The position numbers and the translations under genes were made by a program. A stretch of DNA of 64,000 nt from Hallerella sp963652365 (GTDB lineage Bacteria > Fibrobacterota > Fibrobacteria > Fibrobacterales > Fibrobacteraceae). The notes beneath the pieces are model-generated. The model worked only from the letters and a program-made list of their open reading frames with translations, had not been told where the DNA came from and ran no database searches. The DNA is taken from positions 31,258 to 95,257 of the forward strand of contig CAVJTH010000006.1 of the NCBI GenBank assembly GCA_963652365.1, written 5' to 3'. Positions 41,801 to 50,404 of this stretch are shown here, one piece after another; position 1 is the first letter of the stretch, and each line of letters opens with the position of its first letter.

Positions 41801-42444
41801 TCGGCGGCCTTTTCCGCCTGCTTCTCGTATTGGCGGACCGCCGAGCGTTCGTGCCGGAGATTGTCCTCGACGCGTTCCATGTTCGCCCGGATGCGTTCCA
41901 GCTGGGCGAGCGATTCCTTGCGGTCCTTCTTGTACTTGCTGACGCCGGCCGCTTCCTCGAAAAGGGTACGGCGATATTCGGGGCTGTCCGCGAGAACGTT
42001 GCGAATCATCGTCTCGTTCATCTGGGAATAGTTGCCCGAGCCGAGCCCCGAATCCAGAAAAAGGTTCTGGATGTCCTTGAGGCGGCATTCCTGGTTGTTT
42101 ATCAGGTATTCCGTGAGCCCGTCGCGATGCGCTCTCCGCGTAATCATCACTTCGGAATATTCGGAAGAAAGGTTCCCGTCGCTGTTGTCGATGACCAGGG
42201 AAACCTCGGCGATGCTCATCGCGGCACGCTCTTCCGTCCCCGAAAAGATGACGCTCTGCATCTTGTCCATGCGAAGTACCGAAGCGCGCTGTTCGCCCAG
42301 CACCCAGCGAATGGCATCGACAATGTTCGACTTGCCCGCTCCGTTCGGTCCGACGACCGCCGTGAGACCGCCTCCCGGGAAGGTGACCTCGGTACGCTGC
42401 GCAAACGACTTGAATCCGAATATCTTTAGCTTGGTAATCTTCAC
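38893..42444 (-). CDS. smc: Chromosome segregation protein SMC
   Basis: This 1183-residue ATPase forms the condensin-like complex that compacts and segregates the chromosome. Walker A is GPNGAGKSN near residue 32. Long coiled coils flank a hinge domain (about residues 500-650, with SLVHVEPEYAAAVEFALG). The C-terminal head has signature LSGGERALTA and Walker B YCVLDEVDGPLDDAN. The start is a GTG at 42444 giving MKITKLKIFGFKSF, the normal SMC beginning. A TATCTTTG box ends 7 nt before the GTG and there is no ribosome site, so the mRNA is probably leaderless. scpA and scpB are not in the window. Confidence 0.97.
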   Translation of the reverse strand: MKITKLKIFGFKSFAQRTEVTFPGGGLTAVVGPNGAGKSNIVDAIRWVLGEQRASVLRMDKMQSVIFSGTEERAAMSIAEVSLVIDNSDGNLSSEYSEVMITRRAHRDGLTEYLINNQECRLKDIQNLFLDSGLGSGNYSQMNETMIRNVLADSPEYRRTLFEEAAGVSKYKKDRKESLAQLERIRANMERVEDNLRHERSAVRQYEKQAEKAAEWKRLRNRLRELDLSVSLDKYEDCRKNLGVLNDANIRLSHEQESDKTRLVELQAKIAERELAIADDKERLDELNREVNRKELELKDLNNDFTRNREMQGSAEMGIQKYRSEISDAENRMADLERERDRLEEATRMLGSAEAISAQEQALFREEEALQVLRDSVDELREQSQSLSNARLSSLKKANELRSRWQRLDGETEMLRSSIEKWQGEQDELLRKKGESEESLSAIAAGFEDAQKEVELLSEQKSVREEEIEGLSGALSLQDETISKTKSRVAGLESRIEVLRNMDSDAGSGARFLVNGKSAEVYGLLGSLVHVEPEYAAAVEFALGNSLDAVVARDPALVNGLLDALDASMAGRACLAFDLGATSPESFPARPGVIGCASRFVNAEGMVARLVERLLARAIIVESFSVARELAAEFRGQNYWFLALDGRYVSTEGLVLGGRGKSESPGILARKAEAEKASKELESLKVELEKFADERERLRERLDEARALLAETEESIREAQERMRSGSAAEKIHQSVLSDTERRLSNLERELGNAEERIRNAEASRSDDAELAAAEEETLRLESEYSKVADSLAEKEQLFKDKEEDVRDLRSRVGSAQSTLQGNLSRIRAIDDQVKVFQDIVAGRNREISALEIQKEELLVKEQGLSEGIQEKDGELRRKEAERDAAQERYNIVAGDINDWRSEQNAINSRLLERSSDINDVTLRISALGTNIDRMRERIFADWEINIDHAEEVPRIEYEEKSAKKEISDLRSQIKALGPVNVDMMEDFAAQKARLAEVEKQFDDLDKARASLERAIAICDERARNRFLSTFRNIQKNFQDVFGRIMINGEAKLILQEGVDPLEATIEVNARPTGKKMRGVTALSGGERALTAVSLLFAIYMEKPSPYCVLDEVDGPLDDANIGRFMELLRHFSNQTQFILVTHNKRTMAAADMLYGVTQEIKGISRIASVKLDDAVALELHRT

Positions 42445-42451
42445 GACGGTT

Positions 42452-42459
42452 CAAAGATA
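42452..42459 (-). promoter_or_regulatory. smc promoter -7 box
   Basis: The minus strand reads TATCTTTG, an exact TAnnTTTG match, 7 nt before the GTG start codon. Confidence 0.55.
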
Positions 42460-42475
42460 ACTTAAAAGAACGGCT

Positions 42476-42826
42476 TTATTCGAACTTTAAAATCCAGAGA
42501 CTGTCTTTTCGGGAAACTTTCGCGAGTTCGCTTCCACCGTCAAAACGAATCTTCCCCAGCTCGACGAAAGACCAGCGCCCGTCCACCTTCTCTTCGAAGA
42601 CAATGCGGAACGACCCGACAAAGTCCCGCTCGTGGACGTGGGAAAGCTCTCCGGGAGCGACTTCTTCCGGGATCCAGACGAGCGTATCGCTTTCGCCGAC
42701 AACGGAAAAGTTCCGGATCGCCCTGTCCGAAAGGTTCCTTATCTGCAAGCGTTCCGTCGATTCCCAGACAAGATGCGTACAGGCGACAAGCGGAAGGAGA
42801 AGGAAGCCAAGAAGCAGCCGTTTCAT
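42476..42826 (-). CDS. Small lipoprotein, hypothetical
   Basis: This 116-residue protein has a lipoprotein signal MKRLLLGFLLLPLVACTH (Cys at 16) and a small beta-rich mature part. The ATG at 42826 has GGGAGG about 8 nt upstream and overlaps the previous gene's TGA as ATGA, showing translational coupling. It is the last gene of the operon that starts with the DUF2062-DUF1015 fusion. No family is recognised. Confidence 0.75.
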   Translation of the reverse strand: MKRLLLGFLLLPLVACTHLVWESTERLQIRNLSDRAIRNFSVVGESDTLVWIPEEVAPGELSHVHERDFVGSFRIVFEEKVDGRWSFVELGKIRFDGGSELAKVSRKDSLWILKFE

Positions 42827-44013
42827 TTTGCATCCTCCCGGACAATTCCCTTGGCCGTGATTTCGCGAGTCGGGGATTGCGATCCGCCTTTCGAGCGGGA
42901 CGATTCGAACTCCTTTTCGCGTTCTTCGCGGCGAAGCTTCTTCTCGGCATCGTTCGTTTCGACATTCCGCGTGATCATCGGCGAAGACTTCGCGCCGTTC
43001 AACCCGACAAACTTGTCGAAGATTCTCTCGATTCCAAAGTGGAACTGCAAGACGAAAGCCCCCCGAAGCCCGAAGACGTTCTCGATTTCGCCCGCATGGT
43101 TGTAGGCTATCCGCACAAAGGGAAGCGAGAGTCCGCCGCCCCAGATCAAGTCGCCGTTGTCCTTGCGGAAGCACGTCAGATCGACCGAAACGACCTTGGA
43201 GGGATCCGGATAGTACTTCAGGACGAAAGAACGGAGCCTCCCGTCGGGAAAGAGAAGTGCGAGTTCCGCGTAGAGCCTTTGCATCAGGAGATTCTGTTCC
43301 CAGAAGACCCGGACAGAATCCCGGACGCGTGACTTTCCCTCGTAAATGGCCAAATCGAGATTGGGCAGGTAGGTCAAGGGTCCCGAGGACTTTCCGCCCA
43401 GGATTTCCTTGGATTCCAGGTTCAGCGAAAGGCGCAGATGCCGGAACGCCGCATGGTGAAAGCTCGTCTGCACCGACACGGGACCCATCACGGCCATCGC
43501 CCATTCAAAGAGACTGTCGGATTCCGCCGCATAGACTTTCCCCACGTATTCGGGATTCGTGTACTGGACGCCGCCGGCAAGGCCCAGGTTCCGCTTGGGA
43601 CTCGCCAGCGAAAAGCCCGCAGTCTGCACGCTGCGAATCAGGGAAAACTCGCTGTAATGCGGAAACAGGAGAAAATCCTCGCTGTCCCAGCCATGGCGTT
43701 CCACCCACCAGAGCGCCCCCAGGTCCCAGCCGCTCTTTCCCAGCTCCTCCGCGAAGTAACCCGCGAAGTTCTGCCGCAGCACGTAGCCTTCGTGCTTTCC
43801 AAAATCAGTCGAAAGGCGCGCCTGGCTAGGCAACGGAAAGTAATACAGATTGATCCCGACGTAGCCATCGACGCCCGGGTGAAAAACCGATCCGAATTCC
43901 CGAAGCTGCAAGTCGCGCACGGCGCTTCCGCCACGAGAAAGTCCTGCGGTCGAAACGTTGCCGGCAAGGGAGAAGGCGACAAGGAACAGCATGTATCGAG
44001 CGATACACGCCAC
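42823..44013 (-). CDS. Secreted or outer-membrane protein, hypothetical
   Basis: The protein is about 396 residues. I choose the GTG at 44013 because it supplies an Arg before the hydrophobic core of a signal peptide (MACIARYMLFLVAFSLAGNV); an ATG at 43992 is the alternative. Frames beginning earlier would overlap the DUF1015 gene. The body is aromatic-rich with alternating strands (GINLYYFPLP, GYVLRQNFAGYF, LALLFPDGRLRSFVL), consistent with an outer-membrane barrel. It ends in a highly charged tail of about 55 residues, which would be unusual for a barrel and may be periplasmic. It lies 35 nt after the DUF1015 gene and overlaps the lipoprotein gene. Confidence 0.65.
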   Translation of the reverse strand: MACIARYMLFLVAFSLAGNVSTAGLSRGGSAVRDLQLREFGSVFHPGVDGYVGINLYYFPLPSQARLSTDFGKHEGYVLRQNFAGYFAEELGKSGWDLGALWWVERHGWDSEDFLLFPHYSEFSLIRSVQTAGFSLASPKRNLGLAGGVQYTNPEYVGKVYAAESDSLFEWAMAVMGPVSVQTSFHHAAFRHLRLSLNLESKEILGGKSSGPLTYLPNLDLAIYEGKSRVRDSVRVFWEQNLLMQRLYAELALLFPDGRLRSFVLKYYPDPSKVVSVDLTCFRKDNGDLIWGGGLSLPFVRIAYNHAGEIENVFGLRGAFVLQFHFGIERIFDKFVGLNGAKSSPMITRNVETNDAEKKLRREEREKEFESSRSKGGSQSPTREITAKGIVREDAK

Positions 44014-44048
44014 TCCAAACGTATTTCCCTTCGAGAATGCCACGCTTT

Positions 44049-45878
44049 CTAGTCTAGAGTGTGGACAAGCAGACCGTCGCGAAGTTTCGGTTCGAACCAG
44101 GTGCTCTTCGGCGGCATGATTTCTCCCGCATCCGCAATGGCCATCAGCTGGTCGAGCGTCGTCGGATACATGGCGAAGGTAACGGCCCATTCCCCGGAAT
44201 CGACGCGTTTTTCCAGTTCGGAAAGCCCGCGAATTCCGCCGACAAAATCGATGTTCTTCGCGGTCCGGGGATCATCGACACCGAAGAGAGGCTTCAGGAC
44301 AAGCTTCTGGAGAAGCGCGACATCGAGACTATCGACAGGTCCCAGATTTTGCAGGTATTCCGGCTTGAACGCGCAGGAATACCACTTTCCCTGCAGATAC
44401 ATGTTCACCACGTTCTGCCTTTCCGGATGCGCGGCGCATGCGAGTTCGCTGACCGAGCAGACCTCGCCGAGCTTTTCCATGAACTCTTCCGGCGTGCGGC
44501 CGCCCAAGTCCTTGAGAACGCGGTTGTAGTCCAGAATCTTGAGCTGCGTGCTCGGGAAAAGGATCGCCAGGTAACGGTTGTATTCTTCGCTTCCCGTATT
44601 ATCCGGATTCTGGGAAGCCCGATAGCCCGCGGCCCGGGCGCCCGCGGCGCTCCTGTGATGTCCATCCGCGATGTAGCTGACAGGCACCGCGTCGAAAGCT
44701 CGGCAGATCTTTTCGATCTCGGCGTCATCGTCGATCACCCAGACCGTGTGTCCAAAGCCGTCGCTTTCCGTCACGAAGTCATAGACCGGCTTTCTCCGGA
44801 TGATTTCGCCAAGAAGGGCGAACTGTCCCTCGTCGCGGTACGTGAGGAAGACGGGGCCCGTGTTGGAATTCGTCGCGAGGATGTGGCGCAGACGGTCGTC
44901 TTCCTTGTCCTTGCGCGTCAGCTCGTGCTTCTTGATGATGCCGTCGAAATAATCCTTGGCCGGAACCGTGCAGACAAGACCGTACTGTTCCCGACCGTTC
45001 ATCGTCTGGCGGTAAACGTAAAGGCAGTCCTTCTTGTCGAAAGCGATGACGCCGTCCGCGATGAACTTGTCGAGATTTTCCTTCGCGTGGGCATAGACCT
45101 TCGGGTCATAGGCATCGAGGGAATCGGGAAGCTCCAGCTCGGCGCGCGTAATGCGCAGATAGGAATACGGGAGCCCCTTGGCCATTTCCTTCGCTTCCTC
45201 GCGATTCATTACGTCGTAAGGGAGCGCCGAAATGTCCCTTGCCTGGAGAGGATCCACCGGTCGGAGCGCTTTGAACGGAAAAATATGCATGTGCTTTCCT
45301 TTTTGCTTGGCTTCCTTCATGACGACTTCGTCTTCCGAAATCAGCTCGTGAATATACTTGTTCTTGACCTGGATGTGCTTGCGCTTGCGGTAGGAAACGA
45401 TAAAGTACGCGGCGATTCCAAAGGCGAGCGCAAATACAAAGGCGACGATCGTTATCCCGAGAAGGAATGCGAGAAGATGCCCCGACGCCTCGTTCCAGAG
45501 CTTCGAGACGACATCGACCACGTTTCGAAAGGAAATGCCCTCGATTTCCTTGAGAAAGTCGAACGAAATCTGCTCCGGCTGGAGAATCTTCTTGCCGACA
45601 AAGTAACCCGCCGGGTAGAAAAAGCCGAACTGCGTCAGAGGATTCGCGACAAACGAAGCGACCACGCCGGGAACCTTCGGCAGCCGAAAGAGGGCGCACA
45701 CCGCGACGGTCAGTATGATAGCGATGCCGATGGTCGGCCAGATGCCGATAAAGACGCCGGCGAAGACGGAAAGAGAAACCAGGAATGCGTCCATGCGCTT
45801 TGGAAACATCCGGTTGAAATAGACGCGCGAAATGCGCTTGAAGCGGGATTCGTTGGACTTGTTTCGCCTTTCGTTCAT
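44049..45878 (-). CDS. DUF2062-DUF1015 fusion protein
   Basis: This 609-residue frame starts at the ATG 45878 (GGAGG 11 nt upstream). Residues about 1-160 form a DUF2062-type membrane domain (WPTIGIAIILTVAV, ASFVANPLTQFGFFYPAGYF, two or three helices). From residue 197 it reads as a full DUF1015 protein, opening MHIFPFKALRP, with PYDVMNREEA, the motif IADGHHRSAAG and NVVNMYLQGKWY. DUF1015 proteins are normally separate and near 410 residues, which matches the part starting at the internal ATG 45290 (413 codons). That ATG has AAGGA about 7 nt upstream, so a separate DUF1015 protein may also be made. Neither domain has a role I can assign with certainty. Confidence 0.85.
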   Translation of the reverse strand: MNERRNKSNESRFKRISRVYFNRMFPKRMDAFLVSLSVFAGVFIGIWPTIGIAIILTVAVCALFRLPKVPGVVASFVANPLTQFGFFYPAGYFVGKKILQPEQISFDFLKEIEGISFRNVVDVVSKLWNEASGHLLAFLLGITIVAFVFALAFGIAAYFIVSYRKRKHIQVKNKYIHELISEDEVVMKEAKQKGKHMHIFPFKALRPVDPLQARDISALPYDVMNREEAKEMAKGLPYSYLRITRAELELPDSLDAYDPKVYAHAKENLDKFIADGVIAFDKKDCLYVYRQTMNGREQYGLVCTVPAKDYFDGIIKKHELTRKDKEDDRLRHILATNSNTGPVFLTYRDEGQFALLGEIIRRKPVYDFVTESDGFGHTVWVIDDDAEIEKICRAFDAVPVSYIADGHHRSAAGARAAGYRASQNPDNTGSEEYNRYLAILFPSTQLKILDYNRVLKDLGGRTPEEFMEKLGEVCSVSELACAAHPERQNVVNMYLQGKWYSCAFKPEYLQNLGPVDSLDVALLQKLVLKPLFGVDDPRTAKNIDFVGGIRGLSELEKRVDSGEWAVTFAMYPTTLDQLMAIADAGEIMPPKSTWFEPKLRDGLLVHTLD

Positions 45879-45906
45879 TATCGTAGGACCTCCAAGGGAA
45901 CAGACG

Positions 45907-45913
45907 CAAGATA
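45907..45913 (-). promoter_or_regulatory. Promoter box of the DUF2062-DUF1015 operon
   Basis: The minus strand reads TATCTTG, 28 nt before the ATG at 45878 and upstream of its GGAGG. Confidence 0.45.
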
Positions 45914-45931
45914 GAATTTTTTGGAGAACTC

Positions 45932-48115
45932 CTAGCGGTTGTTCTTCAAAACACCCTTCACGACATTGCCTCCGCCGGAAAATCCGCGCAACAGATGGCG
46001 CTGGACCAGGAGGAAGAGAACGACGACGGGAAGAGTGGAGAGAGTAGCCGCAGCCATCATCAGGTCGAATCGGGAACCGAACTGTCCAAAGAACAGCCGC
46101 ATTCCGACGGGAATCGTCGCGGACGAAAGATCGATCGAGAAAATCCAGGCGAGCATCAGCTCGTCCCATGAAAGGATGAAGATGTACACGCCCGTCGTGA
46201 AGATCCCGGGAAGCGCCGACGGAAGGGCCACGCGGAAAAAGGCGGAAAGCGGCGTGCAGCCGTCAATCAGCGCGGCTTCCTCGACTTCGCGCGAAAGCAT
46301 CCGGAACATGTTCAGGATGATCCATGTCGCCACCGGAAGGAACAGCGCCGAATACAGAAGGATGATTCCTATCTTCGTATTGACCAGGTGAATCTGCGTA
46401 TGGATTTGCAGGTAGGAAAGGATGAGGAACGCCGGAACGAGAAAGAGAATGTTCGGAATGACCTGGCTTGCGACAAGCCCGCCGTTCAGAAGATGGCGAT
46501 GCCGAAACGACATGCGGGCAAGGCCGTATCCGGCAAGGGAACCGAGCACGAGACAGATCAGGACCGTCGAAAGGCAAACGATGAACGAATTGGAAAGAAA
46601 GCGCCCGAAGGGAATCGTTCGCCACAGATCCTCGTAATTGCGGAAATGGAGACGCATCCTTCCCTCGGGCAGCGTATAGCGTCCCTCGACGGTTTCCGTT
46701 TGCATCTGGACCTTCGCGAGCATCCCGTCGAGCATCCCGACAAGGACCTCTTCCCCGTCGATGAAGAGACTCGTCGCCGTTCCTCCGATCGATACCGTTT
46801 TCTGCGCCCTTTCTTCGGAAAGCAGGTCCCAGAGGTTCATCGCGACAAGTCCGTCGGAAATTCCAAAGAAGACCTTGCCGCCAAGGCTCTTCACCGTCGA
46901 AATGTCGGACGGGAACAGCCGGGAATCCGCATAGAGCCGTTTCACGGCCTGCCCGGCGCGAAAATCGAAAAAGACGATTTCCCTGCCGCAGGAAAAAATC
47001 ACCGAGCTGCGGTTGACGACCGAAAGTCTCAGGTCGCGGCCGTTGTAAAAGGGAAGCCCCGATTCCCCGAACAGGTAGTTCGAGAGAACCTTTCTCTCCT
47101 GGATATCGACCAGCGAAAATCCCTGGTCGTGCGCAACGAGGATTTCCCGATCGGAAACCCGCAAGATCCGCTGGATCGAACTCGACGGCAGCCCGCTCTG
47201 CACGGTCACCCAATGGATGACCTTCTCGGGATTCTCCCTCTCGACGATGGCTACGCCCGGAAAAGGCTCCCACCACATTCCCACGCACAGATACTTTCCG
47301 GCGACCGCGACAGAAACGCCGTGATCGCTTGCCGGAACGCGGTTGACCCAGATAGGCGTCCAGGTAATTCGGCGGTAAATCGTGAGCATCGAGGGGATCC
47401 GCTCCGCAAGGCACCAGCGAAAGAGCTCGCGATTTTCCAAAGCCGTCCGGTTCCGCTTCCTGAAAAGCCTTTCGATCTCCGGGTTGACCCAGTCCGTCTT
47501 GCCCTGCCATTCGGAAAGCAGCCGGGAAAGACGATCGGGAGTTTCGAGAATACCGTTGAGCGCGCCGACCACCGCGCTGTCCCGCGGAAAAGGCTCACCC
47601 AGGACATCGGCAAGCGTCCGAGTGGAGTTTTCGACAAGGGGAACCGTATCGAGCATCGCGCCGAGTCTCGCGAATTCGTTTTCCGGCGTCTGGTTCGCGA
47701 CAAAGCGGAACAGGGTGAAATCGCTCCGTTCAAAGGACTTCCTGAAATCTCGAAACGTCCAGGAACGCTTTTTCTGCAAGCGCAGCGGATCGATGGAGAG
47801 AAGTCCCTTGTCCGCCGAAAACGCGTAGAGGCGGGAACCGTCGCGCGCGTATCCCACGGTCGTGGCGCGCAGGTCCAGGCCGTTCGGAGCCTTGTCGAGC
47901 GACCCGTCTTCAAAGCGGTAAACCTGCCCGTGAAGCGTTCCGGCGACGAGCCCCCCGTCCGGCATCCTTTCGAAAAAGACCAGATCGTTCGGATAGGGCT
48001 CGGGAAAGATCTTTCCCTGCATGACTTCGCTCGCTCCGAGCAGGGAGCTCCAGGCCATCCACAAGAGAGGAAGGAGGTTCAGGATGGCGAATGTCCAGGC
48101 GAGAACCTTAACCAT
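45932..48115 (-). CDS. MalG-type ABC sugar permease with large propeller-like periplasmic insert
   Basis: This 727-residue protein is about 2.5 times normal permease size. TM1 (about residues 5-27) is followed by the usual start of the periplasmic loop (SSLLGASEVMQGKIFPEPYP). About 400-470 residues of repeated beta units come next (for example HGQVYRFEDG, SGLPSSSIQRILRVSDREIL and ISDGLVAMNLWDL), resembling regulator-propeller repeats. The normal permease resumes near residue 490 with NYEDLWRTIPFGRFLSNSF and five more TMs. The EAA loop is EVEEAALIDGCTPLSAFFRV, which docks on the ATPase. It is the last gene of the importer operon, overlapping the partner permease by 8 nt. The insert probably senses something in the periplasm, but that is inference. 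Confidence 0.85.
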   Translation of the reverse strand: MVKVLAWTFAILNLLPLLWMAWSSLLGASEVMQGKIFPEPYPNDLVFFERMPDGGLVAGTLHGQVYRFEDGSLDKAPNGLDLRATTVGYARDGSRLYAFSADKGLLSIDPLRLQKKRSWTFRDFRKSFERSDFTLFRFVANQTPENEFARLGAMLDTVPLVENSTRTLADVLGEPFPRDSAVVGALNGILETPDRLSRLLSEWQGKTDWVNPEIERLFRKRNRTALENRELFRWCLAERIPSMLTIYRRITWTPIWVNRVPASDHGVSVAVAGKYLCVGMWWEPFPGVAIVERENPEKVIHWVTVQSGLPSSSIQRILRVSDREILVAHDQGFSLVDIQERKVLSNYLFGESGLPFYNGRDLRLSVVNRSSVIFSCGREIVFFDFRAGQAVKRLYADSRLFPSDISTVKSLGGKVFFGISDGLVAMNLWDLLSEERAQKTVSIGGTATSLFIDGEEVLVGMLDGMLAKVQMQTETVEGRYTLPEGRMRLHFRNYEDLWRTIPFGRFLSNSFIVCLSTVLICLVLGSLAGYGLARMSFRHRHLLNGGLVASQVIPNILFLVPAFLILSYLQIHTQIHLVNTKIGIILLYSALFLPVATWIILNMFRMLSREVEEAALIDGCTPLSAFFRVALPSALPGIFTTGVYIFILSWDELMLAWIFSIDLSSATIPVGMRLFFGQFGSRFDLMMAAATLSTLPVVVLFLLVQRHLLRGFSGGGNVVKGVLKNNR

Positions 48116-49046
48116 TCAGGGTGTCCTTCGAAAACGTCCGATACCAGAAGCTCACGCAGAGGAGCATGAAAAGCATCGTCAGCGTACCGAGTGCCGCCCC
48201 CGCGCCAAAATTCCACGTCGAAAAGGATGTCCGGTAGAGATAGGTCATCATCAGGTCGCCGAACTTTCCCGGGAATCCCGCCCCGTTTCCAAACATCATC
48301 GCGACAAGGTTGAAACTATACATGTTGACGACCAGGGATTCCAGAATGACCAGCGCGAAGACCGGCCTGAGCATCGGAAGCGTTATCCGAAGAAACCGGT
48401 CGCGAACCGGGACCCCGTCCAGCTCCGCCGCCTCGTAGATGTCGCGCGGAATCGCCGCAAGCCCCGAAAGGAACATCATCATGCAGAACGGCCAGTTGCG
48501 CCAGATGGCGGGAACGATGATCGCCCAGATCGTGTTGGGACCGGTAAGCCAGTTGGGCTTGACGAGCGTACCGTCCGCCGCGTATTTCCAGACCGCCCCA
48601 AAGACTCCGGAAATCCTGTCCCAGTGCAGAAAATCGAACAGGATCTTGTTGATGATGCCTTCGTCCTGCTGCCACATGAACCCCCAGAGCAGCCCGACGA
48701 CATAGGTCGGAACAACCCACGAAACCATCAGCAGCGTGCGAACGACTCCAGCCGACGGAAAGCTTTGCGAAACGAGAAGCGCGCCGAAAAGCCCGAGAAA
48801 GATGCACCCGCCCGAAACGCAAACCGTATAGAGAATCGTATTGCGGACCGCATCGAAAAGACCTTCGCCCGAAGCGGAAGAGACCGCCGCGGCGAAATTC
48901 CCGAGTCGAAACTGTACACCGGAAATGTCCGAAGCGCCCGATTCCACGGAAAAGAACGGCAGGGCGATGCCAAAAAGGACCGGCACGAAAAAGAACGCGG
49001 AAAGAAAAAGGGCAAACGGCAAGACAAAGAGATAGCGCCTTTCCAT
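48108..49046 (-). CDS. MalF/UgpA-type ABC sugar permease
   Basis: This 312-residue permease has six predicted TM helices, starting MERRYLFVLPFALFLSAF. The EAA loop is DIYEAAELDGVPVRDRFLRI, followed by TLPMLRPV, typical of carbohydrate uptake permeases. The ATG at 49046 has GGGGAG 8 nt upstream and shares a base with the binding-protein stop (TGATG). It pairs with the MalG-type permease encoded next. One periplasmic loop (GASDISGVQFRLGNFAAAVS) is short, unlike that of the partner permease. Confidence 0.92.
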   Translation of the reverse strand: MERRYLFVLPFALFLSAFFFVPVLFGIALPFFSVESGASDISGVQFRLGNFAAAVSSASGEGLFDAVRNTILYTVCVSGGCIFLGLFGALLVSQSFPSAGVVRTLLMVSWVVPTYVVGLLWGFMWQQDEGIINKILFDFLHWDRISGVFGAVWKYAADGTLVKPNWLTGPNTIWAIIVPAIWRNWPFCMMMFLSGLAAIPRDIYEAAELDGVPVRDRFLRITLPMLRPVFALVILESLVVNMYSFNLVAMMFGNGAGFPGKFGDLMMTYLYRTSFSTWNFGAGAALGTLTMLFMLLCVSFWYRTFSKDTLNG

Positions 49047-50404
49047 CAGTTGTCTCCCCTTTGCCGTCGAATGAAGCGGTTGACTTCTTCGTCCGCGGCG
49101 CGGATTTCGGCCAGGATCTCCTTTTCGGGCCACACGTTTTCCGGGCTGGAAGTTATCAGGTCGAAGATGTTTCCGAAACGACGCAGGAGGATCTCCGTTT
49201 CGAGCTCTCCCCAGTAGGGAACCGCCGGATAGGAGCGCAAGTGGAAAACCATCTGCTGGAAGACTTCGCGGCGGGCGTCTTCCCTGAAAAAGGGATATTC
49301 GTAAGTCGAAAGAAGCGCCGGGAGGAATCCCGTCATGCGGGCGAGCGAAAGCTGCACGTCAGAGCGCGCCGACAGATACTTGACCAGGGCCATCGCGGCG
49401 CGGCGGTGCGAGGAATTGCGCAAGACGGAGAGGTTCGAACCGCCGGCAAAATAGTAAGGTTCCTTTCCGGGAGGCGCAGAAGGCGGAAGCATGCAGGAAT
49501 AGTTTCGCGCCGTGACGTTTTTCGAGGATCCGCCCAGGAAGCGGGGACTGTCCAGGTAGATAGTCTTGTTTGTCGCGTCGAACCAGAACGCGAGCCTTCC
49601 TTCGTCAAAATCCATGCTGACCTGGCTCGTGTTCTTCGCCAGATTCCTTCGACTGTTGAAGCCGTCGCGCACAAGCCCCAGGTAGAACAGGATGCCGTTT
49701 TCGCTTTCCTTCGAGGCGAGCCGGCTTTCGCGCGCCGTCGAATCGAGAAAGTCTCCGCCCGCGCCCCAGATCCACGGAGCGAAATTGTGGACGACGTTCC
49801 AGTCGTGCTTGCCGGGATATCCGACGGGAGAAATCGGGAGGCCCTCGATATGCAGGTTCGCCGCCCGAATCCGCGACAGCGCATTCCGGAAATCATTCCG
49901 GTTCCGAATTCCCTGCGGGTCGATGCCGACTTTCGAAAGTACGTCCCGGCGAAAGTAGAGCGGCCGCACGTCCAGAAACCAGGGAAGGGACGTCACGTGG
50001 TTTTCGCCGACAGGCTTTGCGAACTTCATGGAGACAGGCGCAAAGATGGAATCCCCGCCGGCAGACGCCATCAGGGAATCTAGCGAAAGAAGGGCACCCA
50101 TCGCGGTAATCGACGCGGCCCAGGTCGTCGGCATCTGGATGACGTCGGGACCGCTCTGGGTCGAAGCCGCCGCGGTGATCCTCGTCCAGGCGACGCTCCA
50201 GTCGAGAACGGTCACCTGCACTTCGATTCCCGGATTTTCCAGCTCGAAGTTGCGCAGCAAGTGCCGCATGTCCGCAAGCGGATCCGGGCTGTTCGGCATG
50301 ATCCAGAACTGCAGGACTTCCTTTCGTTCCGAATCGTCCGAAGCGCATCCGGAAAGGAAAACGGCAAAAAGGAACGCCAGCGAAATGCCAAGGAACAATC
50401 GCAT
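49046..50404 (-). CDS. ABC carbohydrate-binding lipoprotein (solute-binding protein family 1)
   Basis: This 452-residue lipoprotein has lipobox FLSGCASDD. The mature part matches family 1 sugar-binding proteins. It has an opening strand 'VLQFWIMPNSPDPLADMRHL', the FELENPGIEVQV segment, 'TQSGPDVIQMPTTW' and, later, AGGSNLSVLRNSSHRRAAM with a 'ALVKYLSARSDVQ' helix. It captures the solute outside the inner membrane and delivers it to the two permeases. The ATG at 50404 shares a base with the ATPase stop. The sugar cannot be named from sequence. Confidence 0.92.
   Translation of the reverse strand: MRLFLGISLAFLFAVFLSGCASDDSERKEVLQFWIMPNSPDPLADMRHLLRNFELENPGIEVQVTVLDWSVAWTRITAAASTQSGPDVIQMPTTWAASITAMGALLSLDSLMASAGGDSIFAPVSMKFAKPVGENHVTSLPWFLDVRPLYFRRDVLSKVGIDPQGIRNRNDFRNALSRIRAANLHIEGLPISPVGYPGKHDWNVVHNFAPWIWGAGGDFLDSTARESRLASKESENGILFYLGLVRDGFNSRRNLAKNTSQVSMDFDEGRLAFWFDATNKTIYLDSPRFLGGSSKNVTARNYSCMLPPSAPPGKEPYYFAGGSNLSVLRNSSHRRAAMALVKYLSARSDVQLSLARMTGFLPALLSTYEYPFFREDARREVFQQMVFHLRSYPAVPYWGELETEILLRRFGNIFDLITSSPENVWPEKEILAEIRAADEEVNRFIRRQRGDN

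Noticed and set aside
46388..48169. A 593-codon plus-strand frame opposite the propeller permease (and similar ones at 30379-31986, 44061-45914 and 53952-55277)
   Set aside because: All mirror well-supported genes on the other strand and have highly charged, low-complexity translations.
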